Of a stretch of DNA of 64,000 nucleotides, positions 22,507-31,264 are shown in pieces. The stretch is from the NCBI GenBank assembly GCA_039922495.1, contig JBDTEO010000015.1, forward strand, positions 1 through 64,000. The letters are read 5' to 3'. The notes beneath the pieces were generated by a model. The model was not told the origin of the DNA, did no database searches, and saw nothing but the letters and a program-made list of their open reading frames with translations. This stretch comes from JALYYC01 sp039922495. Lineage in GTDB: Bacteria > Chloroflexota > Dormibacteria > CF-121. Position 1 is the stretch's first letter. Each line of letters opens with the position of its first letter. A program made the position numbers and the translations under genes.

Positions 22507-23899
22507 AGTATTTATAGATGTGCTGCCGGAACTCGAACGCCTCGTCCTGCTGCGCGAACGCCTCGATATCGAGTTCTTTGACCGCGATGTAGGAGGTCGA
22601 CAGCCGCCCGCCGAGCGCCTCCATGAGCACCCGGTCCCGCTTCAGGTTTCCGACGGCCTCGCGCAGGCTCTGCGGCAGGCGGTCGGCGCCGATCGCCTTT
22701 CGTTGCCCGTCGTCGAGCGTATGCGGATCCACCGTCACCGGCTCCGGTAGGGCCAGCCGGCGCTCGATGCCGTCCAGTCCCGCCGCGATTAACCCGCCGA
22801 GGGCGATGTAGGGGTTGGAACTCGCATCGCACGATTTGAGCTCGACGTTGGTGGATTCCGATTCATGCCCGGCGAACGGCGAAGCGAGCCGGAGCGCGCC
22901 CTCGCGATTGTCCGGGCCCCAGACCCGGTAGGCGGAGGCCCACATCTGCGGCTGCAAACGACGGTAGGAGTTCACCGAGGCGCAGGTCAGCGCCACCAGC
23001 CCGGACAGGTGATCGAGGACGCCGGCCATGAACTGCCTGCCGAGCTCGGAAAGCCCGTAGCGCGCGCCGCGCTCGTAGAAGCGGTTGACGGTGCCGTCCT
23101 GATCCCAGCCGGAGAAGTGGAGGTGGCAGCCATTCCCGGCCTGGTTGCCCCACGGCTTGGGCGCAAAGGAGGCGTAGAGGCCGTGTTTGAGGGCAACCCC
23201 ACGAACGGTCTCGCGGTAGATCACCTGGTTGTCCGCCGCCCGAAGCGCCGGGGCGTGCCGGATCGACAGCTCCTGCTGACCCCAGCCCAGCTCGGCGTAA
23301 TACTGCTCGACCGTCAGCCCCTGCGATTCCAGGGCGGCGACGATCTCGTCGATGACCTCGGCCGACATGTTCATGCCGGTGGTGGTGAAGCAGCCGCTGT
23401 CGTCAAGGGGCGTGAAGTTTTCCCCATCGCGCCGGGCCAACGACCATTCCGGCTCGAAGGCCGCAACGATCGAGAGATCCCGGCCCGCGGCTCGATCAAC
23501 CATGCGCTTGAGAAAGGCGCGCCCGTCCGCCTCATAGGGCTTGCCGTCGAGGGTGACCATGTCGACAAGGGCAACGCCGGTATGGGGGACGTACGGGGCG
23601 ACCACGAAAGTCTCCGGGTCCGGCACCAGGCGGATCTCGCCAACCGGGCCCATGCCGTCGACCGAAGCCAGGTGATCGAGCATGGTGAAGGCCTGCATGG
23701 CCAGGGTGAGGCCGATGCCGGTTTCCAGCCGGTCCTTGAGCGTGGTCACGCTGCTGCTCTTCCCGCGGATGATCCCATCGTTGTCGCAATAGAGGAAGCG
23801 GACCAATCGGAGGCCGGCCGTTTCGGCGTGTGTCACGATCTCGGCGCGGCGAACCTCCGGGTCCGCCGCCCGAGCCGTCTCGCGAATCGTGGTGGCCAT
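22505..23899 (-). CDS. glutamine synthetase-like (gamma-glutamylamide synthetase type)
   Basis: A 464-residue GS-fold ligase. LVRFLYCDNDGIIRGKS is the N-terminal beta-grasp; catalytic parts include AAFEPEWSL, the GNGCHLHFS segment (GxHxHxS), and NVELKSCDASSNPYIALG with the C-terminal metal ligands. It lacks the adenylylation loop of housekeeping GlnA and resembles GlnT/PuuA/FluG-type enzymes that join glutamate to amines. The start overlaps the permease stop (ATGA). Together with a permease upstream and an amidohydrolase downstream it probably gamma-glutamylates an imported amine, which is then hydrolysed. The exact amine is not known. Confidence 0.87.
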   Translation of the reverse strand: MATTIRETARAADPEVRRAEIVTHAETAGLRLVRFLYCDNDGIIRGKSSSVTTLKDRLETGIGLTLAMQAFTMLDHLASVDGMGPVGEIRLVPDPETFVVAPYVPHTGVALVDMVTLDGKPYEADGRAFLKRMVDRAAGRDLSIVAAFEPEWSLARRDGENFTPLDDSGCFTTTGMNMSAEVIDEIVAALESQGLTVEQYYAELGWGQQELSIRHAPALRAADNQVIYRETVRGVALKHGLYASFAPKPWGNQAGNGCHLHFSGWDQDGTVNRFYERGARYGLSELGRQFMAGVLDHLSGLVALTCASVNSYRRLQPQMWASAYRVWGPDNREGALRLASPFAGHESESTNVELKSCDASSNPYIALGGLIAAGLDGIERRLALPEPVTVDPHTLDDGQRKAIGADRLPQSLREAVGNLKRDRVLMEALGGRLSTSYIAVKELDIEAFAQQDEAFEFRQHIYKY

Positions 23900-25350
23900 C
23901 AGGCCGTCGACGCGGCGGCGCGCCGCGCCTGGTTGAGACCGAGGAGGTAGACGACCACGGCGACGACCAGCGAGGCGACCGCCACACCGCCCACGATCAG
24001 CAACCAGGGGCCGTTGGCGATCAGCGCGCTATTCCAGGACCCGGTCAGGGTGACCCAGATTCCGACAAAGCTGGCGATCGCGCCCGCGACCGAGGCGGTG
24101 ACGAAGACCCCGACGGGGACGAGTTGCTCCCGCTTGAATTCCTCCGGGTACTTGGAGCGGATGATCAGCACGTCCACGAACAGGATGATCATGGAAACGC
24201 ACCAGATCACGGTCACCGCCGCCTGCAGGACGATGTAGACGGAGGTCGAAAGATTGGCGCTGCCATTGAAAACGAGGAAGGTGATGGCGGTGATGATCGA
24301 GGTGATGACGGCCTGGGTCAGGACGGCGATGTGCGGCACCTTGTTGCGGTTCACCCGCCCCAGCGCGGCCGGCAACCGGCGGTCAAGGCCGGAGACGAAG
24401 AGCAATCGGGCAAACGAATAGTTGTAGACCGTGGTGTTGAAGAGGAAGAAGGCGATCAGGATCAGGGTGATAACCGTGCTGACGCCGGAACCGAAGACGG
24501 TTTGGACCGCCTGCAGGATGGCCGTGGTCGAATTGGCATCCTTCTGCGGCACGACGACCATCGCCCCGAAGGTCAGCAAGAGGTAGGCGGCCATGACCAC
24601 GATGGAACCCCAAAAGAGGTACTTGGTGATCGCCTTGCGGTCGCGGATCTCGACCCCCATGTTGAGTGGGACCTCGATGCCTAGCAGGGCCAGGATCACC
24701 AGCCCGTAGAAGGTGAAGTTGCCGCTGTTCAGACCGAACGACGAGGGGGCGAAGCTGTTCGCGGCCGGATGGCCACCCAGCAACCAGGCCAGCCCGGCCA
24801 GCCCGATCGCCCCGATGGCCGCGCCGTAGATGACGAAGACGGTGTTGACCATGTTCTGCGTGACCCGGAAGCGCAGAATGGCGAGGGCGCTGGAGATCCA
24901 GATGACAGCCAGGATGACCACGCCCTGCTGCCATGGCTGCTGGAGCAGGTTGGAATTGAGGAACTGGATCATGGTCACGATCAGGTCCGCCGTGGCGACC
25001 ATGACCAGGATGCCGGGCCACCAGGCGCAGAAGCCGGCGAAAAACCCCCAGAAGTTGCCCAGCGCCTTGTGGGTCCATACGTAGATGGAGCCCTCGCCCG
25101 GGAACATGAGGCCGAGCTGCCCGGTGACGATGGCGCCCGGGATCAGGAAGGTGAGAAAGCCGAGGATCCAGTAGACGAAGCCAGCCGCCCCGGCGGCCTG
25201 AATGACGGACCCCTGGTTGGCGAATAGGACGATGGCAACGAAGATGGCGACCATGTCGAAGGTTCCGAGAACCTTCGGTAGAATGCCTCCCGCAACTCGC
25301 TCGGAAAGTAGCTCGTCAGACCGGCCGGGTGCGCTGGTTCTGGTGACCAT
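23899..25350 (-). CDS. APC-superfamily amino acid/amine permease
   Basis: A 483-residue permease with about twelve membrane helices. The first helix region reads VLGTFDMVAIFVAIVLFAN; the segment GEGSIYVWTHKALG and the later GIEVPLNMGVEI are typical of APC transporters. The family exchanges or imports amino acids, polyamines or similar amines. It is the first gene of a coupled operon (permease, GS, amidohydrolase), so the substrate is probably the amine handled by the GS. Expression is likely repressed through the palindrome lying over its -10 region. Confidence 0.87.
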   Translation of the reverse strand: MVTRTSAPGRSDELLSERVAGGILPKVLGTFDMVAIFVAIVLFANQGSVIQAAGAAGFVYWILGFLTFLIPGAIVTGQLGLMFPGEGSIYVWTHKALGNFWGFFAGFCAWWPGILVMVATADLIVTMIQFLNSNLLQQPWQQGVVILAVIWISSALAILRFRVTQNMVNTVFVIYGAAIGAIGLAGLAWLLGGHPAANSFAPSSFGLNSGNFTFYGLVILALLGIEVPLNMGVEIRDRKAITKYLFWGSIVVMAAYLLLTFGAMVVVPQKDANSTTAILQAVQTVFGSGVSTVITLILIAFFLFNTTVYNYSFARLLFVSGLDRRLPAALGRVNRNKVPHIAVLTQAVITSIITAITFLVFNGSANLSTSVYIVLQAAVTVIWCVSMIILFVDVLIIRSKYPEEFKREQLVPVGVFVTASVAGAIASFVGIWVTLTGSWNSALIANGPWLLIVGGVAVASLVVAVVVYLLGLNQARRAAASTA

Positions 25351-25373
25351 GTTCCCCTCCTTAGGACCACGGA

Positions 25374-25389
25374 TTATGTGAGCACATAA
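25374..25389 (-). promoter_or_regulatory. palindromic operator of the permease operon
   Basis: Perfect 16-base palindrome (TTATGTG, two bases, CACATAA) overlapping the end of the -10 box. The TGTG-n2-CACA core resembles GntR-family operators. No GntR gene lies in the window, so the regulator is encoded elsewhere. Confidence 0.7.
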
Positions 25390-25415
25390 GTACCGTGTTA
25401 GCCACCGTCTGTCAA
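25387..25415 (-). promoter_or_regulatory. sigma-70-type promoter of the permease operon
   Basis: On the minus strand -35 TTGACA (25410-25415), 17-base spacer, -10 TACTTA (25387-25392). The ribosome site AAGGAGG precedes the ATG at 25350. Confidence 0.75.
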
Positions 25416-25476
25416 GCTACCGCTGGAATGTCACGCCGCCCTATCAATCGGGCGGAGCCCGTTCAGCGGCAGCTCG

Positions 25477-25926
25477 TCAGGCGTTGGTCCGGTCGCCGCC
25501 TTCGGTCAACGCGCGGCGGATGTCGTCCGGCCACGGCTCGGTGTGGTTGGCATCCCGCGGCAGGTAGGCGGTGACCAGCTCGCCGGTGACGGCGACCGCC
25601 TGGTCCCGCCGGACCTCGAAGCGGTACCGAAGTGAGGTGCGGCCGACGTGAGTGACGGCGAGATCGATGTCGATGTCGTCGAGGAAGTAGAGGCGCTCAC
25701 GGAAGTCGACCTCTAACCGAAGCCGCGGTGTGAGGCCAAAGGTTCGATGCGCGATCCCGAGCCGCTGGTGCAGCACCGCCTCGGCGGCCTCGCTCCACCG
25801 GATAACGGCGCCGTTGTGATAGTGGCCGGACGAGTCGGTGTCGGAATACTCGACGAGGCGTCGAATCGTGATCCGTGCGGGATTCGGTCCGGGGGTCAGC
25901 TCGGTCGCGCCGGAGCTGGGAGTCAG
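25477..25926 (-). CDS. acyl-CoA thioesterase (4HBT, hot-dog fold), CTG start
   Basis: A hot-dog-fold thioesterase of about 149 residues. The active-site segment is YSDTDSSGHYHNGAVIRW (Asp and the helix start typical of 4HBT), followed by FGLTPRLRLEVDFRERLYF and a central strand LRYRFEVRRD. The conserved N-terminus lies upstream of the first GTG (25776). Between it and the upstream stop, no ATG, GTG or TTG exists in frame; the only sensible start is CTG at 25924-25926, overlapping the TGA of the previous gene as CTGA. It is co-transcribed with the gene before it; the acyl substrate is unknown. Confidence 0.72.
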   Translation of the reverse strand: MTPSSGATELTPGPNPARITIRRLVEYSDTDSSGHYHNGAVIRWSEAAEAVLHQRLGIAHRTFGLTPRLRLEVDFRERLYFLDDIDIDLAVTHVGRTSLRYRFEVRRDQAVAVTGELVTAYLPRDANHTEPWPDDIRRALTEGGDRTNA

Positions 25927-26315
25927 GGAAGCGGCACCAGGTCGGGCTCGAGCCAGGCCTCGCGGGCGGCGGCTCTCATCATCGCCTCATGGGTCCAGTG
26001 GCGGAAGGGGAGGGCCTTGTCCAGCGCGAGTGGAAAGGCCGCCAGGAAGTCCTCGAACGAGGTGACCCGCGGACGTGCCAGCCGGGCGTGATCGACCAGC
26101 CAGATCCAGAACTGCGTCATGGTCTCGTGGTATCTGGAGGCCTGGCCGTGGGCGGAAGCGAACTGACGGATCCCGTCCGTGATCATCCGGCCACCGCGCT
26201 CCCGACCGTACTGCCGCAACACCAGCCAGGTCAGCCGAAGATGGTCTCGGTGGTGGAACTGCTTATTGGGCAGCCGGCCTGCGAAGAACGCCTCGACGAA
26301 CTCCGGGTCGGTCAT
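25923..26315 (-). CDS. conserved His-rich hypothetical protein
   Basis: A 130-residue soluble, all-helical-looking protein. The N-terminal part has PEFVEAFFAGRLPNKQFHHRDHLRLTW with a cluster of His and Asp (FHHRDHL) and a later HYHET/FWIWLVDHARL-like helix, which together could bind a metal. I do not recognise a named family. Its stop is overlapped by the start of the thioesterase gene, and the kinase gene lies 20 bases upstream, so the three form one operon. Confidence 0.6.
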   Translation of the reverse strand: MTDPEFVEAFFAGRLPNKQFHHRDHLRLTWLVLRQYGRERGGRMITDGIRQFASAHGQASRYHETMTQFWIWLVDHARLARPRVTSFEDFLAAFPLALDKALPFRHWTHEAMMRAAAREAWLEPDLVPLP

Positions 26316-26335
26316 GCGTTCTTCACCCTCCGAGT

Positions 26336-26857
26336 CTACGCGGGCAGCGTGATGCGAACGCGGTCCAGGTCGGAAGCGGATCGAATCAGGTAAATCGCGG
26401 CATATCCCTCGGTCTCGAGGTCGCTGTCCACATGCCGAAGGTCCGCCATCTGCTGACGGACAACGCGCGGCGGGATGGGCCGTGGACGCTGGGCGTTCTG
26501 GGCGAAGCAGGTCTCCGGGGGGAGGACGAGCGCGATGGCGACCAGGGGCCGGTGGTGTTGATGCGCGTGCCAGCCGAGTTCGGCACGGGCCGGCCCGCGT
26601 GTGTTGGTCGCGTCGACGACGGTGAGGAGCCCCGCGGCCGTGCGCTCCTCGACCAACTGATGGAGGCGCGCGAAGACGTCGTCGTTTCGCGCCTGGCTCG
26701 ACTCGTCACCGCTCAGAAGGCCACGGAGCCGATCGGGCGAGATGATGTTGTCGGCAGGGAAATGGCGGGCGGTGAACGTGGACTTCCCCGAGCCGGCAGC
26801 GCCGATCAAGAGCACGAGGGCGCCGGCCGGGATGCGGATAGTCAAGTCAGGCTGCAT
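26336..26857 (-). CDS. P-loop kinase (PNKP-like AAA ATPase)
   Basis: A 173-residue P-loop NTPase of the polynucleotide-kinase-like group. Walker A is LIGAAGSGKST (about 16-26), followed by a FPADNIISPDRLRGLL lid-type region, and a Walker-B-like LTVVDATNTRG. The C-terminal third carries Arg residues of a lid (RPIPPRVVRQQ). Homologues phosphorylate 5'-OH ends or small molecules; no phosphatase or ligase domain is attached. It heads a small operon with a His-rich protein and a thioesterase and is divergent from the cation antiporter gene. Confidence 0.78.
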   Translation of the reverse strand: MQPDLTIRIPAGALVLLIGAAGSGKSTFTARHFPADNIISPDRLRGLLSGDESSQARNDDVFARLHQLVEERTAAGLLTVVDATNTRGPARAELGWHAHQHHRPLVAIALVLPPETCFAQNAQRPRPIPPRVVRQQMADLRHVDSDLETEGYAAIYLIRSASDLDRVRITLPA

Positions 26858-26882
26858 CCGAACACGGTACCCTCAGACGCGG

Positions 26883-28061
26883 ATGGCGAACGTCAAGCTA
26901 TCGCGCGAAGACCGGGTGATGATGGCGCTTCTCGTTTTTGTTCCGGCGAGCATCGTGGCGTCAAGGATCGGTGCGCCTGGAGCCCTGCAGTTTTTCCTCT
27001 CGGTGGCGGCCGTGATCCCGGCTGCGGCCCTCATCGCCTCCGCAACGGAGCAGCTGGCGCGGCGGCTCGGCGGACGCACCGGCGGCCTCCTGAACGCGAC
27101 CTTCGGCAACCTGCCGGACCTGATGATCGGGATCTTCGGCGTGCAGAAGGGCCTGATCCCGCTTGTGAAGGCCACGCTGGTCGGCGCGCTGATCAGCAAT
27201 TCCGCCCTGATCATGGGGCTGTGTTTTGTCGCGGCCGGCCTGGTGCACGGTCGTCCGCGCTTCAACCGGCTCGAGGCGAGTCGCCACAGCATCTTGATGA
27301 TGCTCGCGGTTGCGGCGATCCTGTTCCCGACCGTCAGTGCGTTTACGCTGTGTGCGCGAAGCTGCAACGGAGCGCAGATGGCGCAGACGATCCAGAACGT
27401 CAGCGTTGGGATCGCGGTTGTCTTACTGGTTGCCTACATCGCCTACGTGGCGTACGGGATCTTTGGTCTCGAGTCGCTGGGCGGCCGGGCGACCGAGGGC
27501 CGCGACACCCGCATCTTCATGGACGCGGCCCGCCAACATCGCCTGCCGGCGTGGCCCGTCGCCTTCAGCCTGGGCCTCCTGATTCTGATGGCTGTCGCGT
27601 TGATCCCCGTGAGCGACATCCTGACCAACGGGGTTGCTGCGGTCACGAAAGTCTTCGGATGGAGCGAGGTATTCGTCGGGATGATCATCGTCGCGAACGC
27701 TGGGAATGTTGCTGAGGGCTATGCGGCGATCAAATTCGCCATCCGAAAGCCGGCCACCTCGGAGGGGGCCGGCGGTGGCGACTCGGGGCTGGATCTTGCA
27801 CTCGGGATCGCCTCGGCGTCGTCGATCCAGATCGCGACCTTCATCCTGCCGTTGGTGGTGCTCTTTAGCCTGTTCGTGCACCCGATGAACCTCGTCTTCA
27901 CTTTCGTCGAGGTCTCGATTCTTGCTTTGCTGGTCGTCATCTTCACCCATACCGCCCAGGATGGGGAAAGCAACTGGCTCGAGGGTGCCCAACTCCTTGT
28001 CCTCTATGCAATGGCGGCGGTGGTCTTCTTCGTCCTTCCGACGTCGGCCTTCGGCGGCTAG
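26883..28061 (+). CDS. Ca2+/cation antiporter (CaCA family)
   Basis: A 392-residue membrane protein with about eleven helices and two inverted alpha-repeats. Repeat 1 has NATFGNLPDLMIG and repeat 2 NAGNVAEGYAAI, the ion-binding segments of ChaA/CAX-type Ca2+/H+ exchangers; the usual Glu of repeat 1 is replaced by Asp (LPDL), and Glu is kept in repeat 2. It exports Ca2+ or another cation in exchange for protons or Na+. The ATG at 26883 begins a short cytoplasmic segment; longer in-frame extensions overlap the divergent kinase gene and are rejected. Confidence 0.85.
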   Translation: MANVKLSREDRVMMALLVFVPASIVASRIGAPGALQFFLSVAAVIPAAALIASATEQLARRLGGRTGGLLNATFGNLPDLMIGIFGVQKGLIPLVKATLVGALISNSALIMGLCFVAAGLVHGRPRFNRLEASRHSILMMLAVAAILFPTVSAFTLCARSCNGAQMAQTIQNVSVGIAVVLLVAYIAYVAYGIFGLESLGGRATEGRDTRIFMDAARQHRLPAWPVAFSLGLLILMAVALIPVSDILTNGVAAVTKVFGWSEVFVGMIIVANAGNVAEGYAAIKFAIRKPATSEGAGGGDSGLDLALGIASASSIQIATFILPLVVLFSLFVHPMNLVFTFVEVSILALLVVIFTHTAQDGESNWLEGAQLLVLYAMAAVVFFVLPTSAFGG

Positions 28062-28134
28062 GAACTTACTGGGCTCGTATCACCCTGGCAAGGACCAGTA
28101 AAGCCCCACCAATCGAGGGTACGCGAGGGTGCGT

Positions 28135-30207
28135 TCAGGCGGTGGGGGCGACGTCGAGATCGGGGATGTCCGCGAGGATCTCTTCGCCGGTATAGGCGGA
28201 TGCCTGCAGGCGGAACAGGCGAGCGTATCGCCCGTTGAGGCGCATCAGCTCCTCGTGGGTGCCTTCCTCGACGAGCTGCCCATGTTCGAGGAAGAGGATC
28301 CGGTCGGCGCGGCGAACGGTGGAGAAGCGGTGCGAGATGTAGACGGCGGTCCGGCCTGCCGTCAGTGAGCGAAGCCGTTCGAAGAGTTCGTACTCCGCCT
28401 GCGCGTCAAGCGCCGAGGTCGGTTCGTCGAGCAGGAGGATCCGCGCATCACGCATAAAGGCGCGGGCCAGGGCCACCTTCTGCCACTCGCCTCCGGAAAG
28501 ATTGACCCCGGCATCGAACCACTTGCCCAGCGCCGTGTCGTATCCGTGGGGCAAGGTCGCGATCAACTCGTCGGACCCTGCCTGGCGGCTGGCGCGCTCG
28601 ATCGCCTGGCGGTCGGCGATGTCGCCGAGGTTGCCCAACCCGATGTTCTCGGCCGCGGTGGCCTGGTAGGTGACGTAGTCCTGGAACATGCCGCCGATCT
28701 GCCCTCGTAGTTCGCCTGGATCGTAGTCGCGGATGTCCACGCCATCGACCTGGATCCGGCCTCCGACCGGATCGTAGAGCCGGCAGATCAGCTTGAAGAG
28801 GGTCGTCTTCCCCGCGCCGTTCCGCCCGACAATCGCCACCGTTTCGCCCGGCGCGACGGTGAAGCTCAGGTTCGTGAGAGCCGGGCTCGCGGCGCCCGGG
28901 TAGGCAAAGGTCACGTTCTCGAAGCGGATCTCGCCATGCAGCGGTTTCGGCACCGGCACCGGCTTATCAGGCGCCGGCATCACGGTCTCGATCGCCATCA
29001 ACTCGAAGAGATTGTTGAGGTACAGGTTGTGCTCGTACATTCCGGTAAACCCGCCGAGGATGCCCTGGATCGAGCTCTGGACGGACTGCGCCGCGGTGGT
29101 GTACAGCGTGAGGTCGCCGAGGGTGAGCCGGCCCGCGATCGCTTGCAGCGCAACGAAAAGATAGGTCAGTGAGGTCGCGATCGTGCTCAAGTTCCCCCAC
29201 GCGAAGCCGGTCAAGTAGCGGCGCACAACCTGACTCCGCTGGCTGCCGTAGTAGGCGTCGGCGATCAGCTTGTACCGCCGGATGAAGTAGCGGCCGAGTC
29301 CGAACAACTTCACCTCTTTCGCATAGCTATCCGTCGTGACCAGGGTCACGAGGTAGTTCATTCGGCGCAGGAGCCGGGATCCCCAGCGCGCGATGTTGTA
29401 ACCTCGCCAGCCGTAGCGAGTGTCGGCAATGAAGGCGGGGATCGGTGAGACCAGGGCGATCAGGGCCAGCAGCGGACTGACCAGGACCAGCAGGGCGATC
29501 ATGGTGGCGAAGGTGAGGGCGGTCTGGACCAGACCAAAGGCGGTCGAGATCATCAGGACTGGCCGGTTGATAGAGTCGGTCTGCGCTCGCCGGAGCAGAT
29601 CGTATGAGGCGGCGTCCTCGTAAAAGGCCAGGTCGAGCGTGGCCGCCTTCTCCATCACCATCAACTGGATCCGCATCGAGACGGAGTTCTGAAGGAGTTG
29701 CTGCGTGATGTTGCGCATCGTCCCCAGAAACGCGGTCAGCGCGAAGATCAGCAATTGCAGGACGGCCAGGAAGATGATGCCGTTGATGGTGGTGAAGACG
29801 GGGGTGTGCAGGGGTCCGAAGTCGAACTGGGCGCGATCCGCCAGGTGAAAGCGACTGACCGCAATCCCCTGGACGACGGCGTTGATCAGCAGCTTGGCGG
29901 TGTAGGCGGAGATCGCCGGGATGACCCCGGCGATGACCGTGGTGGCGAAAAGGATGGTCGTTACGCCGCGGTCCGCCTCCCAGACTAAGCGGATGACGCG
30001 GGGCAGGGCCGCGGCGGTCCCGCGGACCGACTGCTGGAGGTTGCGCCAGCGGCTCCGCAGATCCTTCGCGCCCTCCTGCTCCGGTGGGCCCTCGATGATC
30101 GGGTCGCCGGTGAGGCCGCTGTTCGCCGGGCCGTCATCCGCGCGCTGGGCGCGCGAGCGGGCCCACCAGCCGAACATAGATGGGCCGCCATGGCCCGGGG
30201 GCATCAT
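28135..30207 (-). CDS. ABC transporter, fused permease-ATPase (exporter type)
   Basis: A 690-residue half-transporter. After about 65 variable residues, six membrane helices span about 90-390. The nucleotide-binding domain (about 430-670) has Walker A GRNGAGKTT, signature LSGGEWQK, Walker B ILLLDEPTSALD and the H-loop ISHRFSTVRRAD. Such proteins dimerise and export lipids, peptides or drugs. It stands alone, with no adjacent partner half-transporter, so a homodimer is likely. An ATG at 30177 is an alternative start. Confidence 0.88.
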   Translation of the reverse strand: MMPPGHGGPSMFGWWARSRAQRADDGPANSGLTGDPIIEGPPEQEGAKDLRSRWRNLQQSVRGTAAALPRVIRLVWEADRGVTTILFATTVIAGVIPAISAYTAKLLINAVVQGIAVSRFHLADRAQFDFGPLHTPVFTTINGIIFLAVLQLLIFALTAFLGTMRNITQQLLQNSVSMRIQLMVMEKAATLDLAFYEDAASYDLLRRAQTDSINRPVLMISTAFGLVQTALTFATMIALLVLVSPLLALIALVSPIPAFIADTRYGWRGYNIARWGSRLLRRMNYLVTLVTTDSYAKEVKLFGLGRYFIRRYKLIADAYYGSQRSQVVRRYLTGFAWGNLSTIATSLTYLFVALQAIAGRLTLGDLTLYTTAAQSVQSSIQGILGGFTGMYEHNLYLNNLFELMAIETVMPAPDKPVPVPKPLHGEIRFENVTFAYPGAASPALTNLSFTVAPGETVAIVGRNGAGKTTLFKLICRLYDPVGGRIQVDGVDIRDYDPGELRGQIGGMFQDYVTYQATAAENIGLGNLGDIADRQAIERASRQAGSDELIATLPHGYDTALGKWFDAGVNLSGGEWQKVALARAFMRDARILLLDEPTSALDAQAEYELFERLRSLTAGRTAVYISHRFSTVRRADRILFLEHGQLVEEGTHEELMRLNGRYARLFRLQASAYTGEEILADIPDLDVAPTA

Positions 30208-30288
30208 GCGGAACGCTCTACCCAGATTGGCCGAAAGGCAAGCGGACGAGATTCCATCAGCGAAGCTTAGCCGGGTAACCGGCGGAGG

Positions 30289-31251
30289 TCAGCGACCGGC
30301 GAGACGCTCGACGACCGGGGCAAACTCCCTGAACTCGTTGCCGACAAAGATGTAGGAGATGCCGTGGCGTTCGCGGATCTGCTCGCATTTCTCGACCAGG
30401 CCGTCGATCGAGCCGATGAAGACATGCGGCGACTCGAGGATCTCATCCTCGGTGAGGCCGGCATCGTATCGCTGGTTCAGCCGGTCGGCAACTTGGCGCG
30501 CTACCGGACGCGGCTTGTCGGTGATGGTGACCGGATGAAACGTCGGGTACGTATTGATCTCGAGGGAGGCGAAGCGGTTGCCGGCCGCTGCCCGGACCCA
30601 GTCGATCTTCTTGTGGGTGCCCTCGGTCATGCAGCCGCGGACGTCCGAGACACCCGGACGGATGGCGCGGGGCGCCAGCCCGATGATGTCAGCTTCACGC
30701 GCCGCGAAGGAGAGGGTCTTTACGCCGCCACCGCCGATCATCAGTGGCGGATGCGGTCGCTGGAGCGGACGGGGCAGGTCGGCGAAGCCGTTGATTCTGT
30801 AGTGACGGCCGCTAAAGGCCACCGGTCCGTCGGCAAACAGGCTTTTCAGCACGCTGACCGATTCGCTCATCCGCTCGATCCGGGTGCCCGAGCTGTCAAA
30901 GGCAATGCCGGCCCGATCGTACTCGGGCCGGTTCCAGCCCGCGCCGATGCCAATTTCGAGGCGGCCGTCGCTCAATTGATCGAGGGTCGCGAGCTCCTGA
31001 GCGAGGACCACCGGGTGCCGAAGGTCGTTGTTCAGGACGAACATGCCGACGCGGAGCCTGCTGGTCACGCCCGCGGCGACGCCGAGGGCCGAAAACGGCG
31101 CGAACTGATCGACCAGGTGATCGGAAAGCAGCAGGCTGGAATAGCCGAGGGCTTCGATCTCCTTTGCGCTGTCGATAAAGGCCTGGCGCGGCAGGAGATC
31201 AGGCATGCCCGCGCCAAATCGAAAGGGCTTTTTGGCGATCGACGCCGTCAC
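30289..31251 (-). CDS. LLM-class F420-dependent oxidoreductase
   Basis: A 320-residue luciferase-like monooxygenase-fold enzyme of the F420 subgroup (TIGR03621-like). Visible segments are FGAGMPDLLPRQAFIDSAKE, SLLLSDHLVDQFAP, RLRVGMFVLNNDLRHPVVLAQELATLDQLSDGRLEIGIGAGW and PPLMIGGGGVKTLSFAAREADIIGL, all characteristic of the TIM barrel. It uses reduced or oxidised F420 (or FMN) for hydride transfer; the substrate is unknown. The GTG at 31251 is selected because the upstream codons encode a low-complexity Arg run lying in the next gene's tail. It follows the CarD-like gene. Confidence 0.82.
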   Translation of the reverse strand: MTASIAKKPFRFGAGMPDLLPRQAFIDSAKEIEALGYSSLLLSDHLVDQFAPFSALGVAAGVTSRLRVGMFVLNNDLRHPVVLAQELATLDQLSDGRLEIGIGAGWNRPEYDRAGIAFDSSGTRIERMSESVSVLKSLFADGPVAFSGRHYRINGFADLPRPLQRPHPPLMIGGGGVKTLSFAAREADIIGLAPRAIRPGVSDVRGCMTEGTHKKIDWVRAAAGNRFASLEINTYPTFHPVTITDKPRPVARQVADRLNQRYDAGLTEDEILESPHVFIGSIDGLVEKCEQIRERHGISYIFVGNEFREFAPVVERLAGR

Positions 31252-31264
31252 GCCTGGAGCGGGA

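Noticed and set aside
22505..22510. CTG start for the amidohydrolase, as in the two CTGA cases
   Set aside because: The CTG at the GS stop is in the wrong frame for the amidohydrolase domain, so a frameshift or another start must be invoked.
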